DNA of 37,207 bases from positions 12,455 to 49,661 of the forward strand of contig JAKVBA010000034.1 of assembly GCA_022447525.1 (NCBI GenBank), written 5' to 3'. Shown here piece by piece: positions 25,300-33,744 of this stretch. The number at the start of each line of letters is the position of its first letter. The first letter of the stretch is position 1. A program made the position numbers and the translations under genes. Source of the stretch: Gammaproteobacteria bacterium. GTDB taxonomy: Bacteria; Pseudomonadota; Gammaproteobacteria; Arenicellales; Arenicellaceae. The notes under the pieces were generated by a model. That model was given only the letters and a program-made list of their open reading frames with translations. It was not told the origin of the DNA and made no database searches.

Positions 25300-25668
25300 A
25301 TGATCGATAATAAGAAAAAATTGCTTTACGTTTTCGATTCGGGTCCTTACTCTAGTTCGTCGGGTTCGGAAACATTGGAGGCTGTCTTGGTGGGGACGAA
25401 TTTTGAGCAAGATATCAGCCTGCTTTTCATCAATAATGGATTATTTCAAATAAAACAAAATCAAGATACTGATGCTTCGCTGATGAGGCCATTTTATAAG
25501 ACATTTAATGCCCTAGAAGATTTCGAAATTTCCAAAGTCTACGCCTGTGATTTATCAATGTCGGCACGTGGTATAGCAACAGAGGATTTGATGATACCAG
25601 TTGCGGTAATTTCTTCCTCGCAAGTCTGTGAGCTTTTGGCTGATCAGGATAGGGTTTTTACATTTTGA
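25300..25668 (+). CDS. tusC: Sulfurtransferase complex subunit TusC
   Basis: A 122-residue DsrF/TusC-fold subunit of the TusBCD complex (KKLLYVFDSGPYSSSSG, then ISLLFINNGLFQIK). The conserved family pattern of a first beta-strand followed by a GPYxxxxGxE loop is clear. TusC is structural in the relay. It starts 10 bp after tusD and its TGA stop overlaps the tusB start. Confidence 0.9.
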   Translation: MIDNKKKLLYVFDSGPYSSSSGSETLEAVLVGTNFEQDISLLFINNGLFQIKQNQDTDASLMRPFYKTFNALEDFEISKVYACDLSMSARGIATEDLMIPVAVISSSQVCELLADQDRVFTF

Positions 25669-25967
25669 GCACTTTGTTTACAGTGACTAAATCTTGGTTT
25701 GATTTACAATCTTTGTATGAGCAAATTGGCTATGCAGCTCAGGGCGACTCAATTTTGTTGATACAAGATGCGGTATTAGCTTTGCATAGTCCCGTTGCGC
25801 TGGCCTCTTTTACAGCAAAAGCGCAGTTGCGAGGTGTGCAGGTTTTTGCCCTAGAGGAAGATTGTCAAATCAGGGGTATCGAGAATAAATATGACCTAGT
25901 GAAATGTATCGATTACGCTGCCTTTGTTGTTTTGGTCACTAAGCATTCCAAACAGATAGCTTGGTAA
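25665..25967 (+). CDS. tusB: Sulfurtransferase complex subunit TusB
   Basis: A 100-residue DsrH/TusB-type protein, the third subunit of TusBCD. It starts at TTG 25665, sharing four bases (TTGA) with the tusC stop, a layout typical of translational coupling; no in-frame ATG lies near. SILLIQDAVLAL and VQVFALEEDCQIRGI fit the family. Its sequence is the most divergent of the set, so identification leans partly on position. Confidence 0.83.
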   Translation: MSTLFTVTKSWFDLQSLYEQIGYAAQGDSILLIQDAVLALHSPVALASFTAKAQLRGVQVFALEEDCQIRGIENKYDLVKCIDYAAFVVLVTKHSKQIAW

Positions 25968-25979
25968 CGGTACAAGATT

Positions 25980-26321
25980 ATGAGTGATCATTTTATTGAG
26001 TTTGAAGGACACCGTTACGAAACCGATATTCAAGGATTTTTGAAACACCGATTACAGTGGACTGAAGCTTTAGGTAGATATATGGCGGCTCTGGATGGAG
26101 TTACACTGACCGAGGAACATTGGGAAATTATTCATTACTTCAGGGAATATTATGAAGACTATAACATTCCTCCTCCAATGCGGATGGTGATTCGGGTGTT
26201 TAAGAAGGCGTTTGGTGACGAGAATGCCAACAGCCGATATCTGTTGACGTTGTTTCCAGAGGGAGCAACAAAAGCCGCCAGTAAGTTTGGCGGCCTTCCT
26301 AAACCTAAAAATTGTAAGTGA
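25980..26321 (+). CDS. tusE: TusE/DsrC-family sulfur carrier
   Basis: A 113-residue DsrC-fold protein that accepts sulfur from TusD and delivers it to MnmA for tRNA thiolation. The C-terminal arm GLPKPKNCK keeps the penultimate Cys112 that carries sulfur. The second Cys about ten residues upstream, found in true DsrC of sulfite reduction or sulfur oxidation, is replaced (KAASKFGG). This makes TusE the right call rather than DsrC. PPPMRMVIRVFKKAFG and LTLFPEGA are family motifs. It is 12 bp after tusB. Confidence 0.92.
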   Translation: MSDHFIEFEGHRYETDIQGFLKHRLQWTEALGRYMAALDGVTLTEEHWEIIHYFREYYEDYNIPPPMRMVIRVFKKAFGDENANSRYLLTLFPEGATKAASKFGGLPKPKNCK

Positions 26322-26352
26322 GCCCCCCCAATTAAAAAAAAGCACAGGAACT

Positions 26353-27075
26353 ATGAAATTTTTAAAGTCATACTATGACGAAAATCAAGATATTATAAAA
26401 ATTGAAGCAGAGCAGGGTGCCCAATTTGCTCAACGCATTGCTAGCGATTTTAACCCTATCCACTACCCAGACTCTAAGCGGTTTTGTGTTCCGGGCGACC
26501 TTCTGTTTGCCATTGCCTTAGGAAAATACGGCCTATTTCAGTCTATGAAGTTTGAGTTTCTAGATATGGTCAAAGGAGGCTCATTATTAAAATATCCGGC
26601 GGATATCGAAAGTGGAAAAGGTGAAGTTAGTTATTCTTCTATCGAGGGTGAGTTAGGGAAGCGAGTACTTTCAATCAATGCCACTGGCGCACGGATGGAT
26701 GACGATCACAAGATTGAGAACGTAGTTCGCCAATACGTGGCATTCTCAGGTCGAAATTTTCCACACATATTGATGCCTTTAATGCGCGAACATGGTGTTA
26801 TGATCAACCCCGCCAGGCCTCTGGTGATCTATCAGAGTATGTCCTTCGATTTGCAAACTCTCGATTTTAGAGAGTTAATTATCGAACTTGGGAAGACCAC
26901 GCTTAGCATTGATGAAAAACGAGGGGAAGCCGTTTTCAATTTTGTATTTAGTCAAGACGACAAACAGATTGGGTCAGGCAAGAAAACCCTTATTTTGAGT
27001 GGATTACGCCCATATGATGACTCCAAAATGCAAGTGCTGGCTGATGAGTACCTTGCACGTGCAAATGCAGGTTAG
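26353..27075 (+). CDS. DUF3581 family protein
   Basis: A 240-residue protein that I assign to DUF3581, a gammaproteobacterial family without known function. ATG 26353 follows a CAGGA ribosome site by 4 nt; a longer frame from 26287 would overlap tusE. The segment SDFNPIHYPDSKRFCVPGDL resembles the hot-dog-fold signature of MaoC-type hydratases and thioesterases (N-P-I-H then a G-D-L loop), and a second half (FDLQTLDFRELIIELGKTT) may be a second hot-dog unit; this is inference. It follows tusE by 31 bp and may be co-transcribed. Confidence 0.75.
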   Translation: MKFLKSYYDENQDIIKIEAEQGAQFAQRIASDFNPIHYPDSKRFCVPGDLLFAIALGKYGLFQSMKFEFLDMVKGGSLLKYPADIESGKGEVSYSSIEGELGKRVLSINATGARMDDDHKIENVVRQYVAFSGRNFPHILMPLMREHGVMINPARPLVIYQSMSFDLQTLDFRELIIELGKTTLSIDEKRGEAVFNFVFSQDDKQIGSGKKTLILSGLRPYDDSKMQVLADEYLARANAG

Positions 27076-27186
27076 GCTCTGATTCAATCTTGCTGAACGA
27101 GCCGATGTCGCCCGCTTTGCAAGCAAATAATTAAATTATCTTTAATACCGTCAATCCAACCATGAGGCTTTTCGCCTAAAACTAAC

Positions 27187-28518
27187 ATGAAGAAAACAAT
27201 CGCAATTATCGGCGCTGCTGGAGTGCTACTCTGGCTTGGTGCCTCATACCTTACAGGTTTTTTAGCCGAAAAAGAAACAAGAAACTTGGTAGAGCGACTA
27301 AATCAGCAGTCACAAGATTACGGCGTTACTAATATCGATGTATACGATCGTGGCTTGCTGAGTTCGAAGGTAACCTATTCTTACAACCTACCGCCATCAT
27401 TGGCAGCAATGACTGGCTACAAAGAGGCAATAAAATATTCTTGCGATTATGATCATGGATTGATTGGTATCAGCTATTCCTGTGATTTGATGAGTATTGA
27501 CGCCTATCGGCAGTTCGTTGCTGAGACATTCAATGGCGAAGATCCTATCACTATCACCGGCAGTATCGCTGCTTTCGGCGGTATCAAGCAAACTATTTCA
27601 GTTGATGCCATTGATACCGAGATTGATGGCGGTGGTTCGATAAAAGTTGGAGCCAGTGAATTTAATCTTATGTCATCCGGAGGGCTAGATAAATATGACG
27701 TGAGCGCAACGATAGGCGCATCTAACATTATTGATGAAACCAGTGCTTTTAACATAAGTGACATCAAACTGGATGCTCAGCTATCGAAAACAGAACTTGG
27801 TTTGTTTGCCGGCAACTACAGCTTAGAGACAGATCAGCTTGCTGTTACCGGACCAGACGAGACCTTCTCAGTGAGTGGTTTTGAACTTAATGGGAACACA
27901 AGCGATAACGTAGAGACAATGGATTCTGTAATACAAGTTTCGATCAAACGTTTAAAGAACGATCAGAGCAGCGATATGACAATGGAGGATGTCTCACTGG
28001 CAGTAGACTTTACTGGGATCAATACCGAGGCCTTGATCGCATATCAAGAGTTCGCTCGAAATTTACAAACGGATCTTTTGGCTAATGTCGAGTATGGTGA
28101 GGAACCGCAGATGGATCCTAATCAAATTATGGCTTTATTACCGATCATTGAAAAAATGTTAGGCAAGGACTTGAATATCAAAGTCGCAATAAAAGCAAAA
28201 CTTGATGGTAAGCCTAATAGTTTTGATTTTAATCTGAAATTGCTAGAGAAAATGACATTTACCCAACTCAGTGCGTTTATGTTCGATCCAGCATCGGTCT
28301 TAAAAAAAATAAATCTTGAACTTGAAACTTCGCTGCATAAAACGGCATTGGGGAGTAATCCTGCAGCACTAGAGGCTATTGCACAAAATCCTATGTTTGT
28401 ATCTAAGGATGGTTCTTACAGCACCAGTCTAGTTTTAGGTGAAACTTCTTTCTTAAATGGTAAAACAGTCAGCATACAAGAGTTGCAAGCGCTGTTAATG
28501 GCTGGTGCACAACGTTAG
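27187..28518 (+). CDS. DUF945 (YdgA-like) family protein
   Basis: A 443-residue protein with one N-terminal membrane segment (IAIIGAAGVLLWLGASYLTG, 4-23) and a long periplasmic beta-rich body. The opening after the anchor (LVERLNQQ and TNIDVYDRGLLSSKVTYSY) fits the DUF945/YdgA family, membrane-anchored proteins of unknown function. The length is normal. It stands 111 bp after DUF3581 and 87 bp before obgE, the place where rplU-rpmA usually sits in relatives. Confidence 0.8.
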   Translation: MKKTIAIIGAAGVLLWLGASYLTGFLAEKETRNLVERLNQQSQDYGVTNIDVYDRGLLSSKVTYSYNLPPSLAAMTGYKEAIKYSCDYDHGLIGISYSCDLMSIDAYRQFVAETFNGEDPITITGSIAAFGGIKQTISVDAIDTEIDGGGSIKVGASEFNLMSSGGLDKYDVSATIGASNIIDETSAFNISDIKLDAQLSKTELGLFAGNYSLETDQLAVTGPDETFSVSGFELNGNTSDNVETMDSVIQVSIKRLKNDQSSDMTMEDVSLAVDFTGINTEALIAYQEFARNLQTDLLANVEYGEEPQMDPNQIMALLPIIEKMLGKDLNIKVAIKAKLDGKPNSFDFNLKLLEKMTFTQLSAFMFDPASVLKKINLELETSLHKTALGSNPAALEAIAQNPMFVSKDGSYSTSLVLGETSFLNGKTVSIQELQALLMAGAQR

Positions 28519-28540
28519 GTGAAAATAGACAGTAAACGAA

Positions 28541-28583
28541 AATATGCGGCTTGGACTAGGTAAAACAAGGCGCAATATGCGGC
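28541..28583 (+). repeat. Direct repeat upstream of obgE
   Basis: AATATGCGGC occurs exactly at 28541-28550 and again at 28574-28583, with 33 bp between repeat starts (about three helical turns), ending 22 bp before the obgE ATG. The pitch would place two bound proteins on one face of the helix. Function unknown. Confidence 0.4.
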
Positions 28584-28605
28584 GAAAAACGTTAAAATTC
28601 GTCGC

Positions 28606-29709
28606 ATGAAATTTGTAGATGAAGCCGAAATAACAGTTCACGCGGGCAATGGTGGACATGGCGCGCTTAGTTTTAGGCGCGAAAAATACATACCCAAAGG
28701 TGGTCCGGATGGGGGTGATGGAGGTCGTGGTGGTAGCGTCTTTCTAATTGCTACGCATGGACTTAACACATTGGCTGATTTTCGTTTTGTGCGACACTAT
28801 CAGGCCAAGGGAGGGCAAACAGGTGGGGGCAAGCTCAAAAGCGGACAAAGTGGGGAAGATCTTATCGTCAAGGTGCCGGTTGGAACAATTGTATTTGATG
28901 CGCATACAGAAGAGCTGATTGCCGATCTAACTGAGCCAGACCAAAAAGTGTTGGTTGCACAAGGCGGTGAGGGAGGGCTTGGTAATACAACTTTCAAATC
29001 CAGTACTAATCAAGCTCCAAGAAAGATTACTAAGGGCAAACCTGGTGATGCTCGAACTCTGCGTTTGGAGTTAAAAGTTCTGGCCGACGTGGGGTTATTG
29101 GGTTTGCCCAATGCCGGTAAATCTACTTTTTTACGATCTGTCTCTCAAGCTACTCCAAAAGTGGCAAACTACCCTTTCACCACCCTTTATCCAGAATTAG
29201 GTGTTGTTAGCCTGGGAGTTGGCAGTAGTTTTGTCATTGCCGATATTCCCGGTCTTATCGAAGGGGCCTCCGAGGGAGCAGGGCTGGGAATACAGTTCTT
29301 ACGTCATTTATCGCGAACAAAGCTTCTGCTTCACATCGTTGATATCGCTCCCTATGGTGATGAGAAAGCCGATTTGGCCGATGCCGTCAGAACAATAGTG
29401 TCCGAGCTTGATCAGTACTCTCAAGCCAGTGGAGCTGAGTTGGATAAATTGGATCGTTGGTTAGTCGTTAATAAAATTGACGCAGTACTAGATCAAGATC
29501 GAGAAGAGATTATGTCCTCCTTGTTAGATGAGCTTGATTGGCAAGGTCCTGTTTTCGAAATCAGTGCTATCTCTCGGCAAGGAACACAGGAGTTATGTAA
29601 TGCAATTATGCTCCATTTAAACGAGATGAACAAAGCCGACGAAAAGGAGGTGTTCGTTTCAATTCCAAACGACAGCATTGATACGTCTGATGAGTGGTAC
29701 CCAGAATAG
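28606..29709 (+). CDS. obgE: Obg-family GTPase
   Basis: A 367-residue ribosome-associated GTPase acting in late 50S assembly and stress control. The Gly-rich Obg fold (1-158) includes [17 protein letters not shown] and [12 protein letters not shown]. The G domain has G1 [12 protein letters not shown]3 DIPGLIEGA and G4 NKID. A short acidic C-terminus ends the protein. proB follows 24 bp downstream, as in Pseudomonas. The usual upstream rplU-rpmA pair is missing here. Confidence 0.96.
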   Translation: MKFVDEAEITVHAGNGGHGALSFRREKYIPKGGPDGGDGGRGGSVFLIATHGLNTLADFRFVRHYQAKGGQTGGGKLKSGQSGEDLIVKVPVGTIVFDAHTEELIADLTEPDQKVLVAQGGEGGLGNTTFKSSTNQAPRKITKGKPGDARTLRLELKVLADVGLLGLPNAGKSTFLRSVSQATPKVANYPFTTLYPELGVVSLGVGSSFVIADIPGLIEGASEGAGLGIQFLRHLSRTKLLLHIVDIAPYGDEKADLADAVRTIVSELDQYSQASGAELDKLDRWLVVNKIDAVLDQDREEIMSSLLDELDWQGPVFEISAISRQGTQELCNAIMLHLNEMNKADEKEVFVSIPNDSIDTSDEWYPE

Positions 29710-29736
29710 TAATAGGTAAAAAGAAAGAGGTTAGTG

Positions 29737-30852
29737 GTGACTCGATCAGAGTTGAAAAACTGTAAACGTTGGGTACTAAAAGTCGGTAGTGCATTGCTCA
29801 CCGATGATGGCAAAGGTTTAAATATAAACTTTGTCCAAAGATTAGCTAAGCAGATAGCCTACCTACGTGATAACGGAGTTGAGATTGTCTTGGTTTCCTC
29901 TGGCTCTGTTGCCGCCGGTTTGAGTCAGCTCGGGCTGCAAAAACGGCCAACTCAGATCAATCAACTGCAAGCGGCGGCAGCAGTTGGTCAAGCCAGTCTG
30001 ATTAGAAGCTATGAGCATGCTTTTGAGCCCTATGGAGTCGGGATTGCACAAATTCTTCTTACTCATGCCGATATCGCAAATCGTGAGCGTTATCTTAATG
30101 CCAGAAGCACGATTTTAGCGCTGCTTGATTTTGATCAACTCGCGATTATCAATGAAAATGATACGGTTGCTACTGAAGAAATTTGCTTCGGCGACAACGA
30201 CAGCCTGGCGGCACTAGTTGCGAATTTGATCGAGGCTGATTTATTGGTGATTTTGACCGATCAAAGCGGCTTGTACTCTTCTGATCCCAGAACTAATCCA
30301 GCGGCAGAGCTGATCGAAGAAGCACGAGCAATGGATGCCAGCTTACTTGGTATGGCATCCGGGGGCACAGCAGTTGGGAGGGGGGGTATGGTCACCAAGT
30401 TGACTGCCGCTCAAATTGCAAGTAAGTCTGGTGCGCAGACTGTTATTGCGTCAGGACGCGAAAGTAACATTCTCTCTCGTTTATACGCGGGTGAAGCTTT
30501 GGGAACACTGTTGCTGGCGAATGAAAGGCTGAACTCTAAAAGGCAATGGATGGCTGGACAAATGAGAGTGGCTGGTAAGCTGGTAATAGACGATGGTGCT
30601 GTTGACGTTCTGCAAGCTGCAGGAAAAAGTCTTCTGCCAGTGGGGGTCGAAGAAGTTAAAGGAGATTTCACCAGGGGAGAGTGCGTGGTCTGTGTTTCCA
30701 GAAATGGCGTAGAAGTAGCCCGAGGGCTTAGTAACTTTTCGTCTGACGAGGCACGAACTATTGCTGGGAAAAGTAGTTCAGAGATAGTCGACGTATTGGG
30801 CTACGGTCGTGATTCAGAGATTATCCATCGCAATAATCTTGTTTTAGTTTAG
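29737..30852 (+). CDS. proB: Glutamate 5-kinase
   Basis: A 371-residue enzyme that phosphorylates L-glutamate for proline synthesis. The amino-acid-kinase domain (about 8-255) has VLKVGSALLTDDGKG, VLVSSGSVAAGL, INENDTVATEEICFGDND and GMVTKLTAAQIA. A C-terminal PUA domain (about 275-365) follows. Of two tandem GTG codons (29734, 29737) the second is better spaced from the AAGAGG-like site ending at 29730. The proA gene is not present. The TAG stop ends at 30852 and the stop of the convergent methyltransferase begins at 30853, so the two genes abut with no spacer. Confidence 0.95.
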   Translation: MTRSELKNCKRWVLKVGSALLTDDGKGLNINFVQRLAKQIAYLRDNGVEIVLVSSGSVAAGLSQLGLQKRPTQINQLQAAAAVGQASLIRSYEHAFEPYGVGIAQILLTHADIANRERYLNARSTILALLDFDQLAIINENDTVATEEICFGDNDSLAALVANLIEADLLVILTDQSGLYSSDPRTNPAAELIEEARAMDASLLGMASGGTAVGRGGMVTKLTAAQIASKSGAQTVIASGRESNILSRLYAGEALGTLLLANERLNSKRQWMAGQMRVAGKLVIDDGAVDVLQAAGKSLLPVGVEEVKGDFTRGECVVCVSRNGVEVARGLSNFSSDEARTIAGKSSSEIVDVLGYGRDSEIIHRNNLVLV

Positions 30853-31470
30853 TTATTTTTTAGCAATTGCGATCATCGATTTTGCCAGTGCTGGTATTCG
30901 CCCAACAAGTTTGTACTCTATCTCGTTAAAGCCCGCATCAGATAAAAGTCTCGTCAGGGTGTTTTTGCTCCAAAACTTGATATGTCCGCCTTCCCATAAA
31001 GGATCTACATGGGCGTCGAACTTTCCCGACAGCGCAACGGCTATGTTTTTTAAATAACCATGATAGGGGGTAGATATAATCGCAGTACCTCCGGTATTAA
31101 CAAGGTCGTATAAGGTTTTTGCATAAGTTTTGGGCGAGAACACGTGCTCTATAACCTCTAGACTAACGACTCGGTCAAAGGTGCCATAAATGCTGGCCAA
31201 ATCGTCATAAGCAGAACCTACTTGAAAATTTATCTTCGCATACGCCTTCTTTGCTATTGCGATACCTGACTTTGAAGTGTCTACGGCAGTAACATCATAT
31301 CCGAGCATGGCGATCCGATTGGTAATGCTTCCGTTTCCGCAACCTAGTTCGAATAATTTATCTGTAGAGGAGCTGGAGTGTCCTAGTAGCTCCAAAACTG
31401 GTTCTACTAAGTAGCTAGCATCATGAGTATCATGCGCGGACGAATAGTAATATTCAGAGTGATTTGACAT
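30853..31470 (-). CDS. Class I SAM-dependent methyltransferase
   Basis: A 205-residue Rossmann-fold methyltransferase with motif I LFELGCGNGSITNRIA, the acidic motif II end VTAVDTSKSGIAIAK, motif III-like GSAYDDL and motif IV VVSLEVIEHVFSP. The sequence is UbiG-like but lacks enough length and features to call UbiG; small-molecule or lipid substrates are possible. It is inserted between proB and rpsT, which are close neighbours in related genomes, and lies on the opposite strand to proB with abutting stop codons. Confidence 0.85.
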   Translation of the reverse strand: MSNHSEYYYSSAHDTHDASYLVEPVLELLGHSSSSTDKLFELGCGNGSITNRIAMLGYDVTAVDTSKSGIAIAKKAYAKINFQVGSAYDDLASIYGTFDRVVSLEVIEHVFSPKTYAKTLYDLVNTGGTAIISTPYHGYLKNIAVALSGKFDAHVDPLWEGGHIKFWSKNTLTRLLSDAGFNEIEYKLVGRIPALAKSMIAIAKK

Positions 31471-31549
31471 GCAGTTGATTTTCCTTCGTGTTGCAGGGAC
31501 ATAGCTTAACTTGCATTAGAATTGTTTATCAACTTATTCAATTGGCAAT

Positions 31550-31577
31550 AAAAAAAGGCCTTAGGTAGGCCCTTTTT
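31550..31577 (-). terminator. Terminator after rpsT (bidirectional stem)
   Basis: On the minus strand a stem with GGCCT/AGGCC core around ACCTA is extended by A/T pairs with one bulged G, ending in a run of seven T. This is a strong intrinsic terminator for rpsT; the plus strand also has a T-run. Confidence 0.85.
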
Positions 31578-31607
31578 CAGTATTTTCAATAAAAGAATCG
31601 GAAACTA

Positions 31608-31874
31608 TCAAGCTGCCATTTCTTTTACTCTTTTGTTTAATCGGCTCTTCAAGCGCGCTGCACGATTTTTGTGATGCAGCCCTTTTGAAGTTGCTTTGTC
31701 AATGATAGAGGCAGACGCTTGATAGGCTTCTTTAGCTTTCGCTTCGTCACCAGCAACAATCGCTGCTTCCAACTTTTTGATCGCAGTGCGAACGGCCGAG
31801 CGTTGCGAATGGTTACGCAAACGACGAACTGTATTTTGCTTTGCGCGTTTACGCGCTTGTGGAGAATTTGCCAC
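31608..31874 (-). CDS. rpsT: 30S ribosomal protein S20
   Basis: An 88-residue, Lys/Arg/Ala-rich S20 (MANSPQARKRAKQNTVRR, then the GLHHKNRAARLKSRLNK signature), binding 16S rRNA early in 30S assembly. The start codon is GTG, preceded by ACGAGG 9 nt upstream. E. coli rpsT also uses a non-AUG start (UUG), linked there to translational autoregulation. It has its own promoter (31904-31932) and terminator and diverges from murJ. Confidence 0.97.
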   Translation of the reverse strand: MANSPQARKRAKQNTVRRLRNHSQRSAVRTAIKKLEAAIVAGDEAKAKEAYQASASIIDKATSKGLHHKNRAARLKSRLNKRVKEMAA

Positions 31875-31903
31875 TTTTCTATACCTCGTAAAATCGAACG
31901 CGA

Positions 31904-31932
31904 AATATGCCGATCTACCCTTAAATTGTCAA
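31904..31932 (-). promoter_or_regulatory. Probable sigma-70 promoter of rpsT
   Basis: On the minus strand a perfect TTGACA -35 (31932-31927) is followed after exactly 17 bp by CATATT (31909-31904), four of six matches to TATAAT. Transcription would start about 22-25 nt before the GTG. Confidence 0.6.
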
Positions 31933-32180
31933 GCATTTAACGGATTTAATCTGCTCGTTTTTATAAAAACTGACTAAACACAGGTTTGTTTTAGAGTTTT
32001 TCACGCGATCTATCTCCCAAACCTCAAAATTTAAAGACGTTGGCATGCAGATCGCTTTTATTTTTGCTTAAGCGAGAAGCTTATCGGGATTTTGATGAGG
32101 GCTAGATTTTTACGTCGATAACTGTGTACCATCGACATACTTAAGCGGAATATAAATCGAACTTAATCTAAAATTATCGA
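31933..32180 (+). other. Intergenic region upstream of murJ
   Basis: The rest of the 306-bp gap between divergent rpsT and murJ. It holds an inverted repeat GTCGAT (32114-32119) / ATCGAC (32131-32136) and a TATAAA (32151-32156) that could be a murJ -10, though no good -35 lies at the proper distance. No RNA gene or ORF is recognised. Confidence 0.4.
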
Positions 32181-33716
32181 ATGTCAAAAGGGCTATTAAA
32201 ATCCACAGCTGTGGTCAGCGTAATGACTCTGGTTTCAAGAGTGAGCGGTCTCATACGTGACGTGGTGATGGCGAATATTTTAGGTTCAGGCGGGGTTGCA
32301 GATGCGTTCTTTGTGGCTTTTCGTATTCCCAACTTCTTACGTCGTATTTTCGGTGAGGGAGCATTTTCTCAAGCGTTTATACCAGTATTCAGTGAGTTAA
32401 CTGAAACCAATACGCAAGAAGCCAAGCGTTTCGTAAACGCGACTGCTGGTGTGCTCGCCCTGATTACATTGGGGTTGTCAATATTAGGAGTCATATTTGC
32501 GCCGTTTTTAGTATCTTTGTACGCATATGGTTATGTAGAAAAGCCGGAGCAGTTTAATGCGACCGTGGATGCATTACGAGTGATGTTTCCTTACTTGTTT
32601 TGTGTTTCATTAGTCGCGATGTCAGCTGGCATACTTAACACCCGTAATAGGTTTGCTGTTCCCGCTGTCACGCCAGTATTGCTTAATCTCTGTATGATTC
32701 TGGCCATGTGGTTTATAGTCCCGTTGATGAACAACGCCGCTAAGGCGCTTGCCATCGGCGTGATGCTGGCAGGTGGTATTCAGCTTTTGTTTCAAGTACC
32801 CAGTCTGCGCAAAGAGGGATATTTGCCCACGTTCAAAATAGATAGCAAAAATAAGCACACAAGGAGAGTCTTCAAACTAATGCTTCCCGCTGTTTTCAGT
32901 GTCTCCGTTGCCCAAGTAAATATGTTTGTGAATACTGTTTTGGCATCATTCTTGGTTACCGGCAGTGTGTCTTGGTTATATTACTCTGATCGCTTGATGG
33001 AGTTTCCAGTGGGGGTTTTTGGGATTGCATTAGCAACCGTGGTTTTGCCCAGTTTATCAAAGGAGCATGCTAGTGGAAGCCCTGAACACTTTTCAAAAAT
33101 GCTGGATTGGGCTTTGAGGTGGGTAATTGTTATTTCTCTGCCAGCTACTTTTGCTCTTTATGTTTTAGCTGTGCCGTTGCTTACAACCATCTTTCAGTAC
33201 AATGCTTTCACAATTAACGATGTACTCATGTCTGGTATGGCATTGCAAGCATTTGCCATGGGAGTCTGTGGCTTTATTTTTGTGAAGGTGTTGGCACCTG
33301 GTTTTTTCGCGCGTCAAGATACAAAAACACCGATGAAGGTGGCCGTTATTTCGGTTGCCATAAACGTTGTTTTGAGTGTTGTTCTTGTGAAATATTTTCA
33401 ACATGTTGGCTTAGCGCTGTCCGTTTCTATTGCTGCTTGGGCCAATGCGGTTTTGTTATTTGTGATTCTACTGTTTAAAAAAGTTTATCGTCCTGAATCA
33501 GGATGGGTGATGTTTCTTATGAAAGTCAGCGTCGCAGTGGGCGCTATGGTGTCTGTTCTTATTTATCTCAATGTCGATGAGAATGTCTGGTTTGCGTTGA
33601 ACCTATTCGAGCGTGTTTCGCGTCTAGGAGCTATGGTACTTTTAGGTGCCTTAGCGTATTTTGTTGTTCTTTATCTGTTAGGGTTAAGACCTCAACAGCT
33701 GCTGTTAAGACGTTAA
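32181..33716 (+). CDS. murJ: Lipid II flippase MurJ
   Basis: A 511-residue MOP-superfamily membrane protein with about 14 transmembrane segments that flips lipid II to the periplasm for peptidoglycan synthesis. The N-terminal signature SRVSGLIRDVVMANILG and VADAFFVAFRIPNFLRRIF, containing the essential Arg residues of the central cavity, and FSQAFIPVFSE are typical MurJ. The position between rpsT and ribF/ileS is conserved in gammaproteobacteria. It is followed 28 bp later by the DUF2203-like gene. Confidence 0.96.
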   Translation: MSKGLLKSTAVVSVMTLVSRVSGLIRDVVMANILGSGGVADAFFVAFRIPNFLRRIFGEGAFSQAFIPVFSELTETNTQEAKRFVNATAGVLALITLGLSILGVIFAPFLVSLYAYGYVEKPEQFNATVDALRVMFPYLFCVSLVAMSAGILNTRNRFAVPAVTPVLLNLCMILAMWFIVPLMNNAAKALAIGVMLAGGIQLLFQVPSLRKEGYLPTFKIDSKNKHTRRVFKLMLPAVFSVSVAQVNMFVNTVLASFLVTGSVSWLYYSDRLMEFPVGVFGIALATVVLPSLSKEHASGSPEHFSKMLDWALRWVIVISLPATFALYVLAVPLLTTIFQYNAFTINDVLMSGMALQAFAMGVCGFIFVKVLAPGFFARQDTKTPMKVAVISVAINVVLSVVLVKYFQHVGLALSVSIAAWANAVLLFVILLFKKVYRPESGWVMFLMKVSVAVGAMVSVLIYLNVDENVWFALNLFERVSRLGAMVLLGALAYFVVLYLLGLRPQQLLLRR

Positions 33717-33744
33717 TTTAGTATAGGTCCTTTAAGCGAATATC

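Noticed and set aside
25980-26321. Dissimilatory sulfur oxidation (DsrC/DsrEFH) system
   Set aside because: The DsrC-like protein lacks the second redox Cys and no dsrAB is nearby; TusA and YcgL context fits tRNA thiolation instead.
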